A stretch of DNA of 64,000 bases from an uncultured Thermodesulfobacterium sp. (GCA_938091335.1 CALLJG010000006.1:1-64000), one strand, 5' to 3'; shown: positions 1 to 9,803, counted from the first letter of the stretch. The notes: generated from the letters alone by a model not told the origin. Program-made: numbers and translations.

Positions 1-263
1 ACTTTAAATTGGGTTGTAGAGTTTTTATAAGTTTTCTGTTTAATCTTTATGTTTCCTAAAATATTTATGGTTTCTTCTTTGATAGGAGTTGCTTGAAATC
101 CTTCTAATTCTATAAAAAAATTTAAACTGTTTTGATAAAAATAAGAAGGCTCACAAGTTAAATTATTTAAAATTTCTTTTTGTTCAGCAAATCCATTTTT
201 TAGATATAAAAAAATTAAAAAAAATGGTAAAAATAATAAAAATCTAAATAAAAGATTAAACAT
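1..263 (-). CDS. Secreted protein of unknown function (partial, C-terminus outside window)
   Basis: An open minus-strand frame starts with ATG at 263 and runs off the left edge, so only about 87 residues are seen. It begins with a strongly hydrophobic stretch (about residues 3-20) ending near NGFAEQK, which looks like a signal peptide for export. The mature part has one Cys and no motif I recognise. Its start overlaps the stop of the upstream nfeD-like gene by 8 bases, so the two are probably translationally coupled. No function is assigned. Confidence 0.6.
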   Translation of the reverse strand, partial: MFNLLFRFLLFLPFFLIFLYLKNGFAEQKEILNNLTCEPSYFYQNSLNFFIELEGFQATPIKEETINILGNIKIKQKTYKNSTTQFK

Positions 264-1560
264 TATTTTTAAAAGGTTTTACTTTCAAAGTTAGTCCCTT
301 TTTTTCAGTCACTATTACTTTAGTGCCTTTAGGAATAAATTCATCTGCAACAGCTTTCCATATTTCTCCTTCTATAAATATTTTACCTCCTTCTAGATTT
401 ATATCTTCCACTACATTTCCTATCTTATTAATAAGGGCCTCTTTTCCTGAAACTGGCTTTTTTCTAATAGTTTTAATAGCTAAATAGGTAATACTAATTA
501 AGATCCCAGAAAAAGTTAATGTTACTGTATATAAGAAAGGTTGATATACTTTAAGAGCAGGTGGGTTTTTACCGAAAAGCATAATAGAGCCTAAAAAAAG
601 ACAGATAATTCCTCCTAAAGTAAGAAGCCCATGAGAAATTACTTGAAGTTCTAAAAAAAATAATATTCCAGACAAAATTATCAAAGCTAAACCTGCATAA
701 TTAATGGGAAGGATGCTAAGACCTACAAAGGCAAGGATAAGACAAATAGCTCCTATTACTCCAGGAAAGATTGTTCCTGGATGAGATAATTCAAAATAGA
801 GACCTGCAAGCCCAAGCATTAAAAAAAAATATACCAAATTAGGATTAGTTAGGACTTTTAATATTTTTGTTTTTAAGTCTTCTTTAATTTCTTCAATGGG
901 AAGGTTTTTTAAATTTAAAGTAATTGTTTTTTCTTTTATAAAAACAGTTTTATTATGAGCTAATCTAATAAGTTCTTCTAAATCTTTAGCTATAATTTCT
1001 ATAACTCCAATTTTGAGAGCTTCGGTTTCTGTAATGCTTTTACTTTTTTTTACTGCTTCTTCAGCAAAAGACTCATTTCTTTTTCTCATCTGAGCAAGAT
1101 TTTTAGCCCAAGCTACCAAATCATTAGCTATTTTTTCCATTACTTTTTTATCTGCTTTACCTGTTAATTCTACAGGATGAGCTGCTCCTACATGTGTGCC
1201 TGGTGCCATAGCTGCTAAGTGAGAGGCAAGAAGAATGAAAGTCCCTGCTGAAGCTGCTCTTGCTCCTGAGGGACTTACATATGTAATAATAGGAATATCA
1301 CTTTTTAAAATTTCTTTTACAATTTCTCTAGTTGATTCAACAAGTCCTCCTGGCGTATCTAATTCTATAATTAAAGCCTGTACCCCTTTTTTATTTGCCA
1401 AATCAATGCTATATATTAAAAAATTAGCAATTACAGGTGTAATAGGAGCATCTATTTTTACTAAATATATTTTACTTTCTTTACAAAAACCCTCTGAGAT
1501 CTGAAAAAACAGGATTAAAAATAAAAGGAAGTTAAAAATTTTATAAAAAATTTTCTTCAT
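256..1560 (-). CDS. NfeD-family membrane protein with ClpP-class serine protease domain
   Basis: 434 residues, the long form of the NfeD/stomatin-operon-partner family. A signal-like hydrophobic N-terminus is followed by a ClpP-fold protease domain (about 30-230). This domain contains DTPGG near 68-72 and the motif RAASAGT with the likely nucleophile Ser104; the partner Lys is expected near 143. A cluster of hydrophobic helices (about 240-365) and a C-terminal OB-fold NfeD domain follow. In archaeal homologues this protease cleaves stomatin-like proteins in the membrane. It overlaps the upstream glycosylase gene by 20 bases, implying one operon. A slipin gene exists in this window but about 30 kb away. 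Confidence 0.9.
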   Translation of the reverse strand: MKKIFYKIFNFLLFLILFFQISEGFCKESKIYLVKIDAPITPVIANFLIYSIDLANKKGVQALIIELDTPGGLVESTREIVKEILKSDIPIITYVSPSGARAASAGTFILLASHLAAMAPGTHVGAAHPVELTGKADKKVMEKIANDLVAWAKNLAQMRKRNESFAEEAVKKSKSITETEALKIGVIEIIAKDLEELIRLAHNKTVFIKEKTITLNLKNLPIEEIKEDLKTKILKVLTNPNLVYFFLMLGLAGLYFELSHPGTIFPGVIGAICLILAFVGLSILPINYAGLALIILSGILFFLELQVISHGLLTLGGIICLFLGSIMLFGKNPPALKVYQPFLYTVTLTFSGILISITYLAIKTIRKKPVSGKEALINKIGNVVEDINLEGGKIFIEGEIWKAVADEFIPKGTKVIVTEKKGLTLKVKPFKNNV

Positions 1561-2215
1561 ATAATTTCCTAAATTTTTGTAAATCTTCCCATATTAATCT
1601 TTTAACAATGGGGTTTTTAATTATGTAGTTAGGGTGGTAAGTAAAAAGAACCACAGAATCTTTTATTTTTATGTGATTTCCTCTTATAGAAGAAAAGGTT
1701 GAACTATTTTCAAAAAACATTTTAGGAGGAGTAAAACCAAAAGCTAAAATAAGTTTTGGTTTTAAAAGTTTTATTTGATTTAAAAGATAATATTTACAGG
1801 CTAAAATTTCATCAATTTCTGGAGGTCTTCCTCCAGGAGTTTTACACTTTACAGCATGAGTAATAAAAAAATCCTCCTTCTTTAGTTTTATGGCTGAAAG
1901 CATTTTTTTTAAAATCTCTTCATTTGCCCCAACAAAAGGTCTTCCATAAAAGTCTTCATCTCTATCAGGATATTCACTTATAATCATAAGTTGAGCATCT
2001 TCACTTCCTTCTCCCCAAATAGGTTGTTTTCTTATTCTATGAAGAGCACATTTCTTACAAGCTAAAAGAGATTCTTTAATTTTTTCTATATTGTTTACAG
2101 ATAAATAATTATTATTTTTTAAAAACTTATTTAATTTTTCACTAATAGGGAAAAAATCTATTCCAAGTTCATTTAAATAAGTAAAATATTTTTTAATTTC
2201 TTCTATGATATTCAT
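1541..2215 (-). CDS. udg: Uracil-DNA glycosylase, family 4 type (4Fe-4S)
   Basis: 224 residues. It removes uracil from DNA as the first step of base excision repair, a job that matters in thermophiles where cytosine deaminates fast. Four cysteines at 53, 56, 124 and 140 match the iron-sulfur ligand pattern of family 4 enzymes. The motif GRPFVG (91-96) and the C-terminal motif TYHPNYIIKNP (192-202) are also typical. The usual GEAPG motif reads SEYPD at 80-84, an unusual substitution in the active-site loop. There is no ribosome binding site; the ATG lies 11 bases after a consensus -10 box. Family assignment is firm, substrate range is not. Confidence 0.88.
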   Translation of the reverse strand: MNIIEEIKKYFTYLNELGIDFFPISEKLNKFLKNNNYLSVNNIEKIKESLLACKKCALHRIRKQPIWGEGSEDAQLMIISEYPDRDEDFYGRPFVGANEEILKKMLSAIKLKKEDFFITHAVKCKTPGGRPPEIDEILACKYYLLNQIKLLKPKLILAFGFTPPKMFFENSSTFSSIRGNHIKIKDSVVLFTYHPNYIIKNPIVKRLIWEDLQKFRKLYEENFL

Positions 2216-2226
2216 TATAATAAAAT

Positions 2227-2254
2227 ATTATATAGATAATTTCGATCTTGTCAA
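2227..2254 (-). promoter_or_regulatory. Consensus sigma70-type promoter for the udg-nfeD operon
   Basis: On the minus strand, TTGACA (2254-2249) and TATAAT (2232-2227) are both perfect matches, separated by 16 bases. The predicted start of transcription is only about 5 bases before the udg ATG at 2215, so the mRNA would be almost leaderless. Confidence 0.75.
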
Positions 2255-2256
2255 AA

Positions 2257-2286
2257 TTCTTAGATAGATTAAGATTTTGTTATAAT
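2257..2286 (+). promoter_or_regulatory. Possible promoter for icd-leuS-lptE
   Basis: TATAAT at 2281-2286 is a perfect -10 box, 26 bases before the icd ATG. The best-placed -35 is TTCTTA (2257-2262, spacing 18), a weak 3 of 6 match. This lies next to the divergent udg promoter. Confidence 0.4.
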
Positions 2287-2311
2287 TATGGAATTATGAA
2301 AGAGGGGAAAA

Positions 2312-3556
2312 ATGGGGAAAATAAGGCTTAAGGCTGATTTTACTTTGGATGTGCCTGATGATCCAGAGATTGCTTTTATTAAAGGAGATGGGATAGGGCC
2401 TGAGATAATGGAAGTTACTTTAGAAGTTTTAAATGCAGCTATTGATAAAGCTTATAAAGGAAAAAGAAAAATTATTTGGAAAGAGGTATTAGCCGGAGAG
2501 AAAGCTTATAAAGAGACAGGTAATTATTTACCAGATGAGACTTTTGATATTATAAGAGAATGTGTAGTGGCTTTAAAAGGACCTCTTACTACTCCTGTTG
2601 GAGGAGGGTTTAGAAGTCTTAATGTGACTTTGAGGCAGGTGTTGGATCTTTATGCGTGTGTAAGACCTATAAAATGGATTCCTGGAACTCCTTCACCTAT
2701 AAAATATCCAGAAAAAGTAAATATGGTAATTTTTAGAGAAAATACTGAGGATGTTTATGCCGGTATTGAATATCCTGCTTCTTCTGCTGAAGCTAAAAAG
2801 CTTATAGAGTTTATTAAAGAAAATTTTGGGGAAAAAATCAGAGAAGATTCCGGAATTGGAATAAAACTCATTAGTAAGTTTAATACTTACCGTTTAGTAA
2901 GAAAAGCTATAAAATATGCTTTAGAAAATGAATATCCCAGTGTAACCCTTGTTCACAAAGGAAATATAATGAAATATACTGAGGGAGCTTTTAGAAATTG
3001 GGGTTATGAAGTAGCTGAAAAAGAATTTCCTGAAAAAACTGTAAGAGAAGATGAGGTTTTTGAAAAATATCCTTTTGGAGTACCTAAAGGGATTGTAATT
3101 ATAAAGGATAGAATTGCAGATGCAATGTTTCAGTGGGTGCTTTTAAGGCCAGAAGAATATAGTATTCTTGCTACTCCTAATTTAAATGGAGATTATCTTT
3201 CTGATGCTCTTGCTGCACAAGTTGGAGGATTGGGTATGGCTCCCGGAGCAAATATTGGAGATGGATATGCAATTTTTGAGGCTATTCATGGTTCAGCTCC
3301 AAAATATGCTGGTCTCAACAAGGTTAATCCTTCTTCCTTAATTCTTTCAGGAAAAATGTTATTAGAATATATTGGGTGGAAAGAGGCTGCAGAACTTATA
3401 TGGAAAGCTCTTTCTAAAACCATTCAACAAAAAATTGTTACTTATGATCTTGCTAGACAATTGGAAAATGCTAAAGAAGTTACATCTTCAGAATTTGGAG
3501 AGGCAATAATTAAAAATATCTATCAAGAATGCTCACCAAAGGGGGAATTTTTATGA
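2312..3556 (+). CDS. icd: Isocitrate dehydrogenase (NADP type)
   Basis: 414 residues, the usual length for the homodimeric bacterial enzyme that converts isocitrate to 2-oxoglutarate and CO2. Visible signatures are GDGIGPEI near the N-terminus, the substrate loop [13 protein letters not shown], and [17 protein letters not shown] near the C-terminus. The segment HGSAPKYAG keeps the Lys-Tyr pair that in E. coli contacts the 2'-phosphate of NADP, so NADP is the probable cofactor. The ATG at 2312 follows AGAGGGGAAAA. The stop overlaps the leuS start (ATGA), placing it first in an icd-leuS-lptE operon. It probably feeds 2-oxoglutarate to glutamate synthesis. Confidence 0.95.
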   Translation: MGKIRLKADFTLDVPDDPEIAFIKGDGIGPEIMEVTLEVLNAAIDKAYKGKRKIIWKEVLAGEKAYKETGNYLPDETFDIIRECVVALKGPLTTPVGGGFRSLNVTLRQVLDLYACVRPIKWIPGTPSPIKYPEKVNMVIFRENTEDVYAGIEYPASSAEAKKLIEFIKENFGEKIREDSGIGIKLISKFNTYRLVRKAIKYALENEYPSVTLVHKGNIMKYTEGAFRNWGYEVAEKEFPEKTVREDEVFEKYPFGVPKGIVIIKDRIADAMFQWVLLRPEEYSILATPNLNGDYLSDALAAQVGGLGMAPGANIGDGYAIFEAIHGSAPKYAGLNKVNPSSLILSGKMLLEYIGWKEAAELIWKALSKTIQQKIVTYDLARQLENAKEVTSSEFGEAIIKNIYQECSPKGEFL

Positions 3557-6141
3557 AAAAATATGACTTTTCTTTCATAGAATCTAAATGGCAAAGGCTA
3601 TGGGAAGAAAAAAAGATATTTGAAGTAAAAATTGATCCTCTTAAACCTAAATACTATATATTAGAAATGTTTCCTTATCCTTCTGGAAAAATTCACATGG
3701 GGCATGTAAGAAATTATACTTTAGGAGATATATTAGCAAGAGTAAAAAGAATGGAAGGTTATAATGTGCTTCACCCAATGGGATGGGATGCCTTTGGGCT
3801 TCCTGCTGAAAATGCAGCTCTTAAACATGGAGTGCACCCAGCAGAATGGACTTATTCTAATATAGAATATATGAAAAAACAATTAAAAAAGCTTGGTTTT
3901 AGCTATAATTGGGATAGAGAAATTACCACTTGTGATCCAGAATATTATAAACATGAGCAAAGATTTTTTATAGAGATGTATAAAAGAGGGCTTGCTTATA
4001 GAAAAAAGACTTTGGTAAATTGGTGCCCTTCTTGTAAGACAGTTCTTGCTGATGAACAAGTAGAAAATGGCGGATGTTGGAGATGTGGCACAGAGGTAAG
4101 TTTTAAAGAAATGGAAGGGTGGTTTCTAAAGATTACTGCTTATGCAGAAGAACTGCTGGAGGATTTAAAAAAATTAGAAGGTCATTGGCCTGAAAAAGTA
4201 ATTGTAATGCAAAGAAATTGGATAGGAAAAAGTGAAGGAGCAGAGATTAAATTTTATCTTCCCGAAATAGAAGAAGATCTTATTGTTTATACTACACGTC
4301 CTGATACTCTTTATGGAGCAACTTTTGTAAGTATATCTCCAGAACATCCTTTAGCTATGAGATTAGCAGAGAAAAAAGGATTGAAAGAAAAGTTAGAAAA
4401 ATTTATAGAAAAGGTTAAAAAAGAAAGAAGAAAAATAGAGTCAGATTTAGTTGAAAAAGAAGGCATATATTTAAATACTTATGCTATACATCCCTTAACT
4501 CAAGAAAAAATACCTCTTTATGTTGCTAATTTTGTTTTAATGGAATATGGGACTGGAGCAATTATGTGTGTTCCTGCTCATGACCAAAGAGACTTTGAAT
4601 TTGCTAAAAAATATGGTCTTTCTATTAGAGTAGTTATTCAACCTTATGATAGGTCTTTAAATTCTTCTAATATGGAAGCAGCTTATGAAGATGAAGGTAT
4701 AATGGTAAATTCTGGTATTTTTTCAGGAATAGATAGTAAAGAAGGAAAATTCCAAATTATAAATTATTTGGAAGAAAAAGGATTAGGAAGAAAAAAAATT
4801 ACTTATAGACTAAGGGATTGGGGGATTTCTCGACAAAGATATTGGGGGTGCCCTATTCCTATTATTTACTGTGAAAAATGTGGAATAGTACCTGAAAAAT
4901 TAGAAAATCTTCCAGTGGTTTTACCTCTAAATGCTAAAATCGATTCATCTGGAAAATCTCCCCTTCCTGATCTTGTTGAATTTGTAAATACTTTCTGTCC
5001 AGAATGTGGAAGTCCTGCAAAAAGAGAAACAGATACCTTTGATACTTTTGTAGAATCCTCTTGGTATTTTGCAAGATTTGCTTCTCCTAATTATCCCGAA
5101 CCTTTTAATAAAGAGGATATAAAGTATTGGCTTCCTGTAGATCAGTATATTGGGGGCATTGAACATGCTATCTTACATCTATTATATGCTAGATTTTTCA
5201 CTAAAGTGCTGAGAGATTTAGGATATCTTGAGTTAGATGAACCTTTTGCCAATTTACTTACTCAGGGGATGGTAATTAAAGAGACTTATAAATGTCCTGT
5301 TCACAGCTGGCTTTATCCGGAAGAAGTGTCTCAAGAAGGTAGATGTAAAAAAGAAAATTGTGGTATGGAAGTAATAATAGGAAAATTTGAGAAAATGTCT
5401 AAAAGTAAGTGTAATATAGTTGATCCAGATCATATGATTCAAAAATACGGAGCTGATACTGTAAGACTTTTTATAGCTTTTGCTGCTCCTCCTGAAAAAG
5501 ATTTAGAATGGAGTGATCGAGGAATAGAGGGTGCTTTTAGATTTTTAAAAAGATTTTACAACTTAGTTACAGAATATTCTCCTCAATTAAAGGAAATAAA
5601 ATATAATTCTGATGAGTTTAATAATTTACCTGAGCAGTTATTAAGATTAAGAAAAAAACTTCATCAAACTATAAAAAAGGTCTCAGAAGATTTGGGGAAA
5701 AGATTTCATTTTAATACAGCTATTGCCAGTATAATGGAATTTTTAAATTTTTTACAAGACTCTTTAAAACAAATCTCTTTAGAAGATTTAATCGGAAAAA
5801 AAGTATTGAAAGAATGTTTTGAAAAGATTCTTCTTCTTCTTTCTCCTATTTGCCCTCACATTACAGAAGAATTATGGCAAGAACTTGGTAATAAAACATT
5901 TATTTCTTTAGAAAAATTTCCTGAATTTGAACCAAATCTTTTAAAGGAAGATACTTTTATTTTAGTTATTCAAGTAAATGGAAAATTAAGAGATCAAATT
6001 GAGATTCCTATTACACTTACCCAAGAAGAAATTGTAGAAATAGCTAAAAGTCGTTCTAAAGTTTTAAAATATCTAGAAAGTAAAACACTGAAAAAGGTAA
6101 TATATGTTCCTAAGAAACTTATTAATTTCGTTGTGGCTTAG
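3553..6141 (+). CDS. leuS: Leucyl-tRNA synthetase
   Basis: 862 residues; charges tRNA-Leu in the cytoplasm. The class I signatures are HMGH (48-51) and KMSKS (614-618). It also has a zinc-type CPSC...CWRC cluster, the CP1 editing domain, and a second cysteine cluster (CPVH...CKKENC) just before KMSKS in the leucine-specific region. I start it at 3553 rather than 3529, because AGGGGGAATTTTT precedes 3553, the ATG overlaps the icd stop, and the protein then begins at the family position. No T-box or leader peptide precedes the operon. Confidence 0.96.
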   Translation: MKKYDFSFIESKWQRLWEEKKIFEVKIDPLKPKYYILEMFPYPSGKIHMGHVRNYTLGDILARVKRMEGYNVLHPMGWDAFGLPAENAALKHGVHPAEWTYSNIEYMKKQLKKLGFSYNWDREITTCDPEYYKHEQRFFIEMYKRGLAYRKKTLVNWCPSCKTVLADEQVENGGCWRCGTEVSFKEMEGWFLKITAYAEELLEDLKKLEGHWPEKVIVMQRNWIGKSEGAEIKFYLPEIEEDLIVYTTRPDTLYGATFVSISPEHPLAMRLAEKKGLKEKLEKFIEKVKKERRKIESDLVEKEGIYLNTYAIHPLTQEKIPLYVANFVLMEYGTGAIMCVPAHDQRDFEFAKKYGLSIRVVIQPYDRSLNSSNMEAAYEDEGIMVNSGIFSGIDSKEGKFQIINYLEEKGLGRKKITYRLRDWGISRQRYWGCPIPIIYCEKCGIVPEKLENLPVVLPLNAKIDSSGKSPLPDLVEFVNTFCPECGSPAKRETDTFDTFVESSWYFARFASPNYPEPFNKEDIKYWLPVDQYIGGIEHAILHLLYARFFTKVLRDLGYLELDEPFANLLTQGMVIKETYKCPVHSWLYPEEVSQEGRCKKENCGMEVIIGKFEKMSKSKCNIVDPDHMIQKYGADTVRLFIAFAAPPEKDLEWSDRGIEGAFRFLKRFYNLVTEYSPQLKEIKYNSDEFNNLPEQLLRLRKKLHQTIKKVSEDLGKRFHFNTAIASIMEFLNFLQDSLKQISLEDLIGKKVLKECFEKILLLLSPICPHITEELWQELGNKTFISLEKFPEFEPNLLKEDTFILVIQVNGKLRDQIEIPITLTQEEIVEIAKSRSKVLKYLESKTLKKVIYVPKKLINFVVA

Positions 6142-6625
6142 TATAGGGTTAATCTCCTGCGGGTATCAATTTTATCTTAAATCTGAGCAGAAAACTATTT
6201 ATATTGCTCCTTGGAGAAATTTTACTTCAGAAAGTAGACTGGGAGAAATGCTTGCCTATGAATTAAGATATAAATTAGCACAAGGTAAATTTTTTATTCC
6301 TGTATATGATGAAAATAAAGCAGATCTTATTTTGAAAGGTGAGATAATTAAAGTGTATTTAGAACCTGTAGCTTATGAAACTTTTATACAAACCAAAGAG
6401 AGAAAGATTAGTTTTGAAGGTAAATATAAGCTTATAAATAAAGAAAGAAATGAAATTATCTTAGAAGAAACTTTAAATAGATATGAAATTTATCGTATTC
6501 CAACCATTACAAAGGATCTTATTGATCCTGGGAGAGAAGAAGCATTAAAGCTTTTAGTTAAAGATTTGGCAGAGATTATATTACAAGAGATTATGTTTAA
6601 AGACATTAAATTTACCAAACCTTAA
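6104..6625 (+). CDS. lptE: LPS assembly lipoprotein LptE-like
   Basis: 173 residues. The N-terminus has a signal peptide ending in the lipobox LISC (Cys at 19), followed by GYQF, typical of LptE. The body contains the family pattern of paired strands ([22 protein letters not shown]). LptE plugs the LptD barrel that inserts lipopolysaccharide into the outer membrane. The gene starts inside the leuS end (38-base overlap), and leuS followed by lptE is a common order in diderm bacteria. Its end overlaps the convergent HARP gene by 14 bases. Sequence conservation in this family is low, so the call rests on lipobox, size and position. Confidence 0.8.
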   Translation: MFLRNLLISLWLSIGLISCGYQFYLKSEQKTIYIAPWRNFTSESRLGEMLAYELRYKLAQGKFFIPVYDENKADLILKGEIIKVYLEPVAYETFIQTKERKISFEGKYKLINKERNEIILEETLNRYEIYRIPTITKDLIDPGREEALKLLVKDLAEIILQEIMFKDIKFTKP

Positions 6626-7193
6626 AACCTTCCAAAGTATCTTTTATATCTTTAGGTTCTAAATATCTTAATCCTAATTTATCAGCCATATTTAAAACCC
6701 CTTTGTCAGCAGAAAGGACCAAAGCATCAATTTCTAAAGCAAGAAGTATTATTTCTAGATCTTCTTTGCTATCTACAATTCCTTCTCTTAATGCTTCTCT
6801 ATACCTTCTTCTTAAGAATTTTAAAACTTCTTCAGGTTTTTTATAAGTAGAAGCTTTAACTGCTTCTTCAGCAATTCTTAATCCTTTATTGATCCTATTA
6901 CGAATTTCTTCAATAAATTCATACATTAAAAAAGCAGGTATGTAAAGTTCATATTTTTTGGGAGATTTTACCTTGAGTACAGAGCGAGCTTTAGGAGTTA
7001 ACTTTAGACTAACTAACATTCTTTTTAATTCTTCAAAAACTGAAGTGGGAATATACACAGCAATTTCTCCCTCAAGTTCCGCCACCATCAAAAGAAAATT
7101 ATTAAAAGCATCAGAAGGAGTTTTGCCAAATTGGATATAAATGTCAGGATTAGTAAAAATGCTTGTATCAGGTACTAATCTTTCCTTTTCCAT
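6612..7193 (-). CDS. HARP: protein-only RNase P (PIN domain, Aquifex RNase P homologue)
   Basis: 193 residues, near the length of the Aquifex minimal RNase P, which removes the 5' leader from precursor tRNAs without an RNA subunit. The PIN signature begins with PDTSIFTNP (Asp9). It continues with a helical region containing RINKGLRIAEE (about 100-110). The acidic motif GIVDSKED follows (Asp141, Asp145), then LSADKG (Asp163). These Asp positions are offset by a constant 2-3 residues from the catalytic Asp residues I recall for the Aquifex enzyme. Older annotations call this family RNA ligase partner protein. No ribosome binding site is present; the ATG follows a -10 box by 6 bases. PIN toxins of the VapC type are shorter and come with antitoxins, which are absent here. 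Confidence 0.88.
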   Translation of the reverse strand: MEKERLVPDTSIFTNPDIYIQFGKTPSDAFNNFLLMVAELEGEIAVYIPTSVFEELKRMLVSLKLTPKARSVLKVKSPKKYELYIPAFLMYEFIEEIRNRINKGLRIAEEAVKASTYKKPEEVLKFLRRRYREALREGIVDSKEDLEIILLALEIDALVLSADKGVLNMADKLGLRYLEPKDIKDTLEGFKVW

Positions 7194-7199
7194 AAAGTT

Positions 7200-7227
7200 A
7201 TTTTATAAAACTATACACCTGAGGTCA
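7200..7227 (-). promoter_or_regulatory. Promoter for the HARP gene
   Basis: Minus strand TTGACC (7227-7222), 16-base spacer, TAAAAT (7205-7200). Each box matches the consensus at 5 of 6. The start codon at 7193 falls where transcription should begin, so the mRNA is probably leaderless. Confidence 0.6.
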
Positions 7228-7280
7228 AGATTAATCTTTTTATGTAGTAAATAATTATAATTGTGATAAATTATATAATT

Positions 7281-8651
7281 ATGAAGGAACTGGAAAAGCT
7301 TTCTTTATTTTATCCAGAAAAAGAAAAATTATATTATACAGTTAAAGAAGTTACTGAAGATTTAAAAAATATTATAGAAAAGAACTTTCCTATATTATGG
7401 ATAGAAGGAGAAATTGCTAATCTAAGATATAGTACTAATGGAAATATTTATTTTAGTTTAATAGAAGAAGAGGCTTCTATTAAAGCCTTAATTTTTAGCT
7501 CCCAGAGAGATATTGCGATTACACCTTACCTTAGAGATGGACTTAAAGTTTTATGTTTAGGTAAACTTAATTTTTATCCTCGTTCAGGCGAATGTTATTT
7601 TATTGTAAGAAGAATTGAACCATTAGGAAAAGGAATACTTATTTTAAAAAAAGAAGAACTTATAAAAAAATATAAAGATTTTTTTGATCCTAAAAGAAAA
7701 AAAGAAATCCCCTTTTATCCTCACAAAATTGCACTTATTACCTCCCTTTTTGGAGCAGCTTTACAAGACTTTTTAAAAATTTCTCATAATAGATGGGATA
7801 TAGAAATACTTATCTATCCAGTAAGAGTTCAAGGAGAGGGTGCAGAAAAAGAAATAGTCCAGGCTATAAAAGACATAAATACCTATTTTAAAGACGTAGA
7901 AATAATTGTTATTACTCGTGGAGGTGGTGCCTTTGAAGATCTTGCTCCATTTTATACAGAAGAGATAATTTTTGGAATAAGAGATTCTAAAATTCCAGTA
8001 GTTTCTGCAGTAGGTCACGAAATAGATCATACTATTTGTGATTTAATAGCTGATAAAAGATGTGCTACCCCTTCAGCTGCTGTAGAAGAAATTATTCCAA
8101 ATAAAGAAAAAATTTTTGATAAATTAAAGCTTTATAGAAAAAAATACAATCAGTTATTAGAAACCATAATATCTACAAGAGAGAGAAAAATTTATGAAAG
8201 TAAGATTTTACTTGAGGACAAAAGTCCCTCTAAAAAAATTTATTTAATTGAAAAAAGGTTAAAAGAACTTTTTCACAAAATCCTTTTAGAAATAGAAAAA
8301 CGCCTTTCTTTTGAAGAAAAAAGAATATTAGAAATAAAAAATCTTTTAAGAAAAAGACATCCACAAGAAAAAATTAAAATTAATGAAGAAAAGCTTAAGT
8401 TTTTAAAAAATAAGTTTTCATATGTAATTAATGGCTTTCTTGAAAAAAAAGAAAAAAGAATTCAAAATTTATTTCAACTTTTAAATACCCTTTCTCCTTT
8501 AAATGTACTAAAAAGAGGATATAGTATAGTAAAATTTTATCCGGAAGGTAAGATTGTAAAAGAAGCAAAAGAAGTAAAAAAAGGAAAATTTTTGGAAATT
8601 CAATTATACAAGGGTAAACTTTTAGTAGAAGTAAAAGAAGTGGAGGAATAA
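7281..8651 (+). CDS. xseA: Exodeoxyribonuclease VII large subunit
   Basis: About 456 residues from the ATG at 7281. The N-terminal OB-fold (IEGEIANLRYSTNGNIYFSL) binds single-stranded DNA. The central nuclease domain has ITRGGGAFEDLAPF and SAVGHEIDHTICDLIADKRCATPSAAVE. A long Lys/Glu coiled-coil region and a C-terminal segment with LKRGYSIV follow. It degrades single-stranded DNA with XseB. A GTG at 7263 is in frame, but it lies directly after TATAAT (7256-7261), so I prefer the ATG. Neither start has a Shine-Dalgarno sequence. xseB follows at once. Confidence 0.93.
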   Translation: MKELEKLSLFYPEKEKLYYTVKEVTEDLKNIIEKNFPILWIEGEIANLRYSTNGNIYFSLIEEEASIKALIFSSQRDIAITPYLRDGLKVLCLGKLNFYPRSGECYFIVRRIEPLGKGILILKKEELIKKYKDFFDPKRKKEIPFYPHKIALITSLFGAALQDFLKISHNRWDIEILIYPVRVQGEGAEKEIVQAIKDINTYFKDVEIIVITRGGGAFEDLAPFYTEEIIFGIRDSKIPVVSAVGHEIDHTICDLIADKRCATPSAAVEEIIPNKEKIFDKLKLYRKKYNQLLETIISTRERKIYESKILLEDKSPSKKIYLIEKRLKELFHKILLEIEKRLSFEEKRILEIKNLLRKRHPQEKIKINEEKLKFLKNKFSYVINGFLEKKEKRIQNLFQLLNTLSPLNVLKRGYSIVKFYPEGKIVKEAKEVKKGKFLEIQLYKGKLLVEVKEVEE

Positions 8652-8909
8652 ATGGAAAAATATGAAGATTTACGATTTGAAGAAGCTTTAAAAAAAATTG
8701 AACAAATTTTAAAACAACTTGAAAATAAAGATCTTGATTTAGAAGAAGCTATTTATTTATATGAAGAGGGATTAAAGCTAATTCGTTTTTGTGAAGAAAA
8801 GTTAAAAAATGCCAGAACAAGAGTTGAAGTAATTTTGAGAGAAAAAGAAGGATTTAAATTAGAAAGCCTTGAAAAAGCATATGAAATATTAAAAAATGGT
8901 TCCAAATAA
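8652..8909 (+). CDS. xseB: Exodeoxyribonuclease VII small subunit
   Basis: 85 residues, two-helix protein with the family signature RFEEALKKIEQILKQLE and DLDLEEAIYLYEEGLKL. Several copies wrap around the XseA coiled coil in exonuclease VII. The ATG directly follows the xseA stop and is preceded by GTGGAGGAATAA. Its 3' end overlaps ispA by 14 bases, so xseA, xseB, ispA and dxs probably form one transcript. Confidence 0.93.
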   Translation: MEKYEDLRFEEALKKIEQILKQLENKDLDLEEAIYLYEEGLKLIRFCEEKLKNARTRVEVILREKEGFKLESLEKAYEILKNGSK

Positions 8910-9801
8910 ATTCGATCTAAAATCTTATTTAAAAGAAAGAGCGCAAAAAATAGAAAAAACATTAGAAAGATATTTTCCTTCTGAAAAAAACTATGCAAAA
9001 AGAGTTATTTCTGCTGGTAAGTATAGTGTTTTTGCTGGTGGTAAAAGAATAAGGCCGATTTTATGTTTAGCTGGATGTGAAGTTGTAGGAGGAGAATGGG
9101 AAAAAATCCTTTTATTTGCTGCAGGAATAGAATGTATTCATACTTATTCTCTAATTCATGATGATCTTCCCTGTATGGATGATGATGATTTTAGAAGAGG
9201 TAAACCTTCATGTCATAAAGCTTTTGATGAAGCAACTGCTATATTAGCAGGAGATGGTCTTCAAGCATTAGCTTTTTATTTTTTTACTCATCCAGAGTTA
9301 GTAAAAAACATAAAAAAAACTAGGCTTTTAAAGGCAATTCATTTTATTTCTAAAGTTATAGGATTTGAAGGAATGGTAGGAGGTCAAATGGTGGATCTTC
9401 TTATGGAAGGTAAAAAGGGTTCACTTAAAGTAATAAAGTGGATACATCTAAATAAAACTACTAAATTAATTGAAGCTTCTGTTGTAAGCGGAGCTTTACT
9501 TGGTGGAGGAACCTTCAAAGAATTAAAGGCATTATCTTTTTATGGGAAAAATTTGGGGTATGCTTTTCAAATAATAGATGATCTTTTAGATATTTTGGGA
9601 GATGAAAAAGAATTAGGTAAAAAAACTTTTTCTGATATAAAAAAACAAAAATTAACTTATCCTAAGCTTATAGGAATTGAAAAAACCAAAGAATTAGCAA
9701 AAAAATATACAGAAAAGGCTATTTTAGCTTTAACTTCCTTTAAAGAAAAAGGGATTCCTTTAAAAAGTATAGCTGAATTTTTGCTTAATAGAGTTTATTA
9801 A
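8896..9801 (+). CDS. ispA: Polyprenyl (farnesyl/geranylgeranyl) diphosphate synthase
   Basis: 301 residues, trans-prenyl transferase joining isopentenyl diphosphate to allylic diphosphates. The first Asp-rich motif DDLPCMDDDD lies at 89-98 and the second, DDLLDILGDE, in the C-terminal third; GGKRIRP (48-54) binds diphosphate. The sequence before the first motif (CIHTYSLIH) resembles the E. coli IspA type, so a C15 or C20 product is likely. The exact chain length cannot be read with certainty. It lies between xseB and dxs, the common xseB-ispA-dxs order of isoprenoid loci. Confidence 0.93.
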   Translation: MVPNKFDLKSYLKERAQKIEKTLERYFPSEKNYAKRVISAGKYSVFAGGKRIRPILCLAGCEVVGGEWEKILLFAAGIECIHTYSLIHDDLPCMDDDDFRRGKPSCHKAFDEATAILAGDGLQALAFYFFTHPELVKNIKKTRLLKAIHFISKVIGFEGMVGGQMVDLLMEGKKGSLKVIKWIHLNKTTKLIEASVVSGALLGGGTFKELKALSFYGKNLGYAFQIIDDLLDILGDEKELGKKTFSDIKKQKLTYPKLIGIEKTKELAKKYTEKAILALTSFKEKGIPLKSIAEFLLNRVY

Positions 9802-9803
9802 TT

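Noticed and set aside
1235-1504. Open frame on the plus strand inside the nfeD-like gene
   Set aside because: It is antisense to a well-supported gene, with no ribosome binding site and no domain.
2216-2311. T-box or leucine leader peptide before icd-leuS
   Set aside because: The gap is under 100 bases, mostly promoters, with no run of Leu codons and no T-box sequence.
6612-7193. VapC-type toxin because of the PIN domain
   Set aside because: The length, motifs and lack of an antitoxin gene fit the HARP family instead.
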